From assembly GCA_945878585.1 (NCBI GenBank), contig CAMDXQ010000004.1:1-54208 (forward strand): 54,208 bases of DNA, given 5' to 3'. Shown here piece after piece: positions 52,381-54,208 of this stretch (position 1 is the stretch's first letter; every line of letters begins with the position of its first letter). A model generated the notes under the pieces. That model had not been told where the DNA came from and ran no database searches. It saw only the letters and a list, made by a program, of their open reading frames with translations. The DNA comes from Akkermansia muciniphila. Lineage in GTDB: Bacteria; Verrucomicrobiota; Verrucomicrobiia; Methylacidiphilales; Verrucolacustridaceae. A program made the position numbers and the translations under genes.

Positions 52381-52874
52381 TTCAGGGATTCAAGGAACTT
52401 GCCTCCGTCTGCACTGCCATCTCCACTGGATGCCAATCGGTTCTCCTTCGTAAAGCCGGCCTTCGCGAATCCACCGCCGAGAGCGGATTCCACGCAAAAT
52501 CCTTCTACCTCATCCCCACCCAGTATCATGAAAAGGGGGCAAAAAATGATGCTCCAGACTTTTCTGTCTCGCTTCGAGCCGAAGTCATTCGTTCGGGTGA
52601 CCTTCTCGATTGGTCTCAGATCGAAAAACTTCTTCCTCTCACTTCCTACGACCCCACTACCATCCGGGAACACTTTGAGTCGCGCGACCAGAAGCTTCTC
52701 CACTTTGCCCTGATCCGATCTTTCTCTTTATCTCCCGTCTGGCATCTCCCCCACTCCCCTGCCCTCTCCGGCTGTCGCTCCTGGTTCGAACTGCCTCCCC
52801 CGCTTTCCGAAATTCAAGAGTCTCCCGTTCCTTCAACTGACCTCTCCCGGAAAACTGCCGATCTTCTCTCATGA
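52377..52874 (+). CDS. DUF1802-family protein
   Basis: 165 residues, no signal or membrane helix. The N-terminus GFKELASVCTAISTGCQSVLLRKAGLRE and the following FYLIPTQYHEKG segment are those of DUF1802, a family of unknown function often close to nucleic-acid enzymes. Many members have an HQ-type end to the second motif; here it is YHE. It is joined by four-base overlaps to pgsA upstream and to the MBL gene downstream, so strict co-expression is likely. Confidence 0.82.
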   Translation: MIQGFKELASVCTAISTGCQSVLLRKAGLRESTAESGFHAKSFYLIPTQYHEKGAKNDAPDFSVSLRAEVIRSGDLLDWSQIEKLLPLTSYDPTTIREHFESRDQKLLHFALIRSFSLSPVWHLPHSPALSGCRSWFELPPPLSEIQESPVPSTDLSRKTADLLS

Positions 52875-53677
52875 ATCTCGAAGACACCCATCTCGACGTC
52901 CTGATCAAAGCCCAAAAGGCTCAGGGAATCACCGATCGAGACCTCGTCAAACTCGCCGGAATCACCGTCCCTGATCTGAATAGCCTGCGGGCAGGTCGAC
53001 GTGAACCGACCGCCCTGGAACGGGTCGCACGCACTCTGTCGCTCCGACCTGATTCTGTCATCGCCTTGGCGAACGGAGCCTGGAGCGCCCCTGCAGTGGC
53101 TCTACCTGCCACTGTGTTGAAATTCACCACCCCCTTCGCCGATATGGCCGTGAATCACTATCTCGTCTGGGATCCAAAATCTCTGAAGGCGGTGGCGTTC
53201 GATGCTGGAACCGATGCCGACCCACTCTTCGCCGCACTGGCTCGGCACAAACTCGCGTTGGAAAAAATTCTTCTCACCCACTCCCACGGAGACCATATCC
53301 TTGAACTCGATCGCATCCGTGAAAAAACAAAAGCGGAAGCTTTCGCACCAGAAGCCGAACCCGTGGACGAATGCCAACCCGTTGGAAATGGAAAACGTTT
53401 CAAAGTCGGTGCCCTGACAATTACCGCCCACACGGTTCCCGGTCATTCCCAGGGCGGCACGGTGTATGAAATTAAGGGCCTGGATACCCCTCTTGCAGTT
53501 GTCGGAGACGTAATTTTCGCAGGATCGGTCGGTGGGATTCGTTCCCGCTATCGCCCGGCTTTGGAATCGATCCGAGCGGGCGTCCTTACCCTGCCAGCAG
53601 AAACAATTCTTCTCCCCGGCCACGGACCCCTGACCACTGTAGCTCACGAACTCGCCCACAACCCCTTCTTCCCGTGA
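52871..53677 (+). CDS. Metallo-beta-lactamase-fold hydrolase with N-terminal helix-turn-helix
   Basis: 268 residues in two domains. Residues 1-65 look like an XRE/Cro-type helix-turn-helix (KLAGITVPDLNSLRAGRREPTALERVARTL, shown here as two helices). From about 80 it is a glyoxalase-II-like MBL domain with all metal ligands: THSHGDH, PGHSQGG, VVGDVIFAGS and LPGHGPLTTV. It probably hydrolyses a thioester or similar. The fusion of a DNA-binding-type domain to such an enzyme is uncommon. It overlaps DUF1802 (ATGA) and queC (GTGA). Confidence 0.85.
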   Translation: MNLEDTHLDVLIKAQKAQGITDRDLVKLAGITVPDLNSLRAGRREPTALERVARTLSLRPDSVIALANGAWSAPAVALPATVLKFTTPFADMAVNHYLVWDPKSLKAVAFDAGTDADPLFAALARHKLALEKILLTHSHGDHILELDRIREKTKAEAFAPEAEPVDECQPVGNGKRFKVGALTITAHTVPGHSQGGTVYEIKGLDTPLAVVGDVIFAGSVGGIRSRYRPALESIRAGVLTLPAETILLPGHGPLTTVAHELAHNPFFP

Positions 53678-54208
53678 AAGTCATCGTTCTTCTGTCCGGC
53701 GGCCTCGACTCCGTAACTGTCCTTCACCACATGGCCGCCACCGAACAAGTCGTGGCCGCCCTCAGCTTCGACTACGGAGCGAAACATAACGCCCGAGAAC
53801 TTCCCTGCGCCGCCGACCAGTGCCGCGGCCTCCGGATTCAAAACCAGATCGTCCCGCTCACTTTTTTGGCCGAAACATTTAAATCCGACCTCCTGAAATC
53901 CGGAGGCAAAATCCCAGATGGCCATTACGAAGAGTTGACGATGAAGAAGACTGTCGTCCCCTTTCGGAACGGCATTTTTCTTTCTCTCGCTGCCGGCTAT
54001 GCCGAAAGCATCGGCGCCGAAGCCGTGGCCATCGCGGCGCACTCCGGCGACCACGCCATCTATCCCGATTGCCGGGAATCCTTTTTCAACCCCATGGCAC
54101 AAGCGATCGATGCCGGTACTTACGCCAACATCAAACTCCTGCGCCCTTTTGTATCGATGGATAAAACAGCCATCGTCCGTCGCGGATCCGAACTCAAGAT
54201 CAACTACG
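53674..54208 (+). CDS. queC: 7-cyano-7-deazaguanine synthase QueC, 3' end outside window
   Basis: Makes preQ0, the precursor of queuosine and of 7-deazaguanine in some DNA. GTG at 53674 overlaps the MBL stop as GTGA. The 178 visible residues begin MKVIVLLSGGLDSVTVLHHM with the ATP-binding PP-loop SGGLDS, followed by SFDYGAKHNARE and VPFRNGIFLSLAAGYAESIGA. The HSGDHAIYPDCRESF segment is diagnostic of QueC. The zinc cysteines of the C-terminus lie beyond the edge. Queuosine and the TrhO product both occupy tRNA wobble positions. No other que genes are seen. Confidence 0.94.
   Translation, partial: MKVIVLLSGGLDSVTVLHHMAATEQVVAALSFDYGAKHNARELPCAADQCRGLRIQNQIVPLTFLAETFKSDLLKSGGKIPDGHYEELTMKKTVVPFRNGIFLSLAAGYAESIGAEAVAIAAHSGDHAIYPDCRESFFNPMAQAIDAGTYANIKLLRPFVSMDKTAIVRRGSELKINY

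Noticed and set aside
1-54208. CRISPR arrays, insertion sequences, prophage or toxin-antitoxin modules
   Set aside because: No regularly spaced repeats, transposase, integrase, capsid or toxin motifs were seen on either strand; the HNH protein has no mobile-element company.

Overview
The window is 54.2 kb of dense bacterial chromosome (about 50 protein genes, one tRNA, no phage, insertion sequence or CRISPR array). Gene content and order point to a Gram-negative, rod-shaped bacterium of the Planctomycetes-Verrucomicrobia-Chlamydiae group, most probably Verrucomicrobiota. The grounds are McsB arginine kinase beside a UVR-bearing ClpC, a primase-sigma pair (dnaG-rpoD), a complete mreBCD-mrdA-rodA set, Tat-exported FAD oxidoreductase and aldo/keto reductase of kinds common in that phylum, and an O-antigen-ligase-like protein. 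This placement is inference; no 16S or other decisive marker is present. The + strand is strikingly C-rich and G-poor almost throughout, in genes of both orientations, so the - strand is probably the replication leading strand. Most core genes (rpoD, dnaG, rpmH-yidC, mre, recA) lie on it.

Layout. 1-4.7 kb: small membrane protein, Tat aldo/keto reductase, a 67-residue orphan protein, UDP-sugar epimerase with Nudix hydrolase, a degenerate rhomboid and an Rrf2 regulator. 4.7-9.0 kb: mcsB-clpC-menG. 9.0-13.1 kb: tRNA-Ala(CGC) with a duplicated 3' end, then rpoD and dnaG. 13.1-21.7 kb: DUF362 protein, then an operon read leftward rpmH-rnpA-yidD-yidC-jag-(O-antigen ligase/TPR)-ndk, followed by a class V aminotransferase and an HNH protein. 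21.7-35.3 kb: a secreted TPR protein and the long leftward operon mreB-mreC-mreD-mrdA-rodA-rng-glnD-histidine kinase. 35.4-42.8 kb: LON-domain protein, type I dehydroquinase, cinA-recA-membrane protein (leftward), then a HEAT/THUMP methyltransferase and TrhO. 42.8-45.9 kb: FAD oxidoreductase, ManA, small lipoprotein. 45.9-54.2 kb: ftsK-rodZ, a sulfotransferase-like gene that looks acquired, then rimO-pgsA-DUF1802-MBL-queC (cut by the window edge).

The genes form working groups: cell shape and division (mre operon, ftsK-rodZ), membrane protein insertion (yidD-yidC-jag), protein quality control (mcsB-clpC), recombination and competence (cinA-recA), translation and tRNA modification (rnpA, THUMP methyltransferase, TrhO, RimO, QueC) and envelope sugars. 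Four-base NTGA overlaps between stop and start occur at thirteen junctions, so translational coupling is a general habit here. I found no clear multi-gene system of unknown type. The most unusual items are a DnaG primase lacking three of its four zinc ligands, an apparent CTG start for menG, a duplicated tRNA-Ala 3' end with a self-complementary trailer, a rhomboid without catalytic histidine, overlapping dyads in front of cinA-recA, and a base-composition island carrying the sulfotransferase-like gene.
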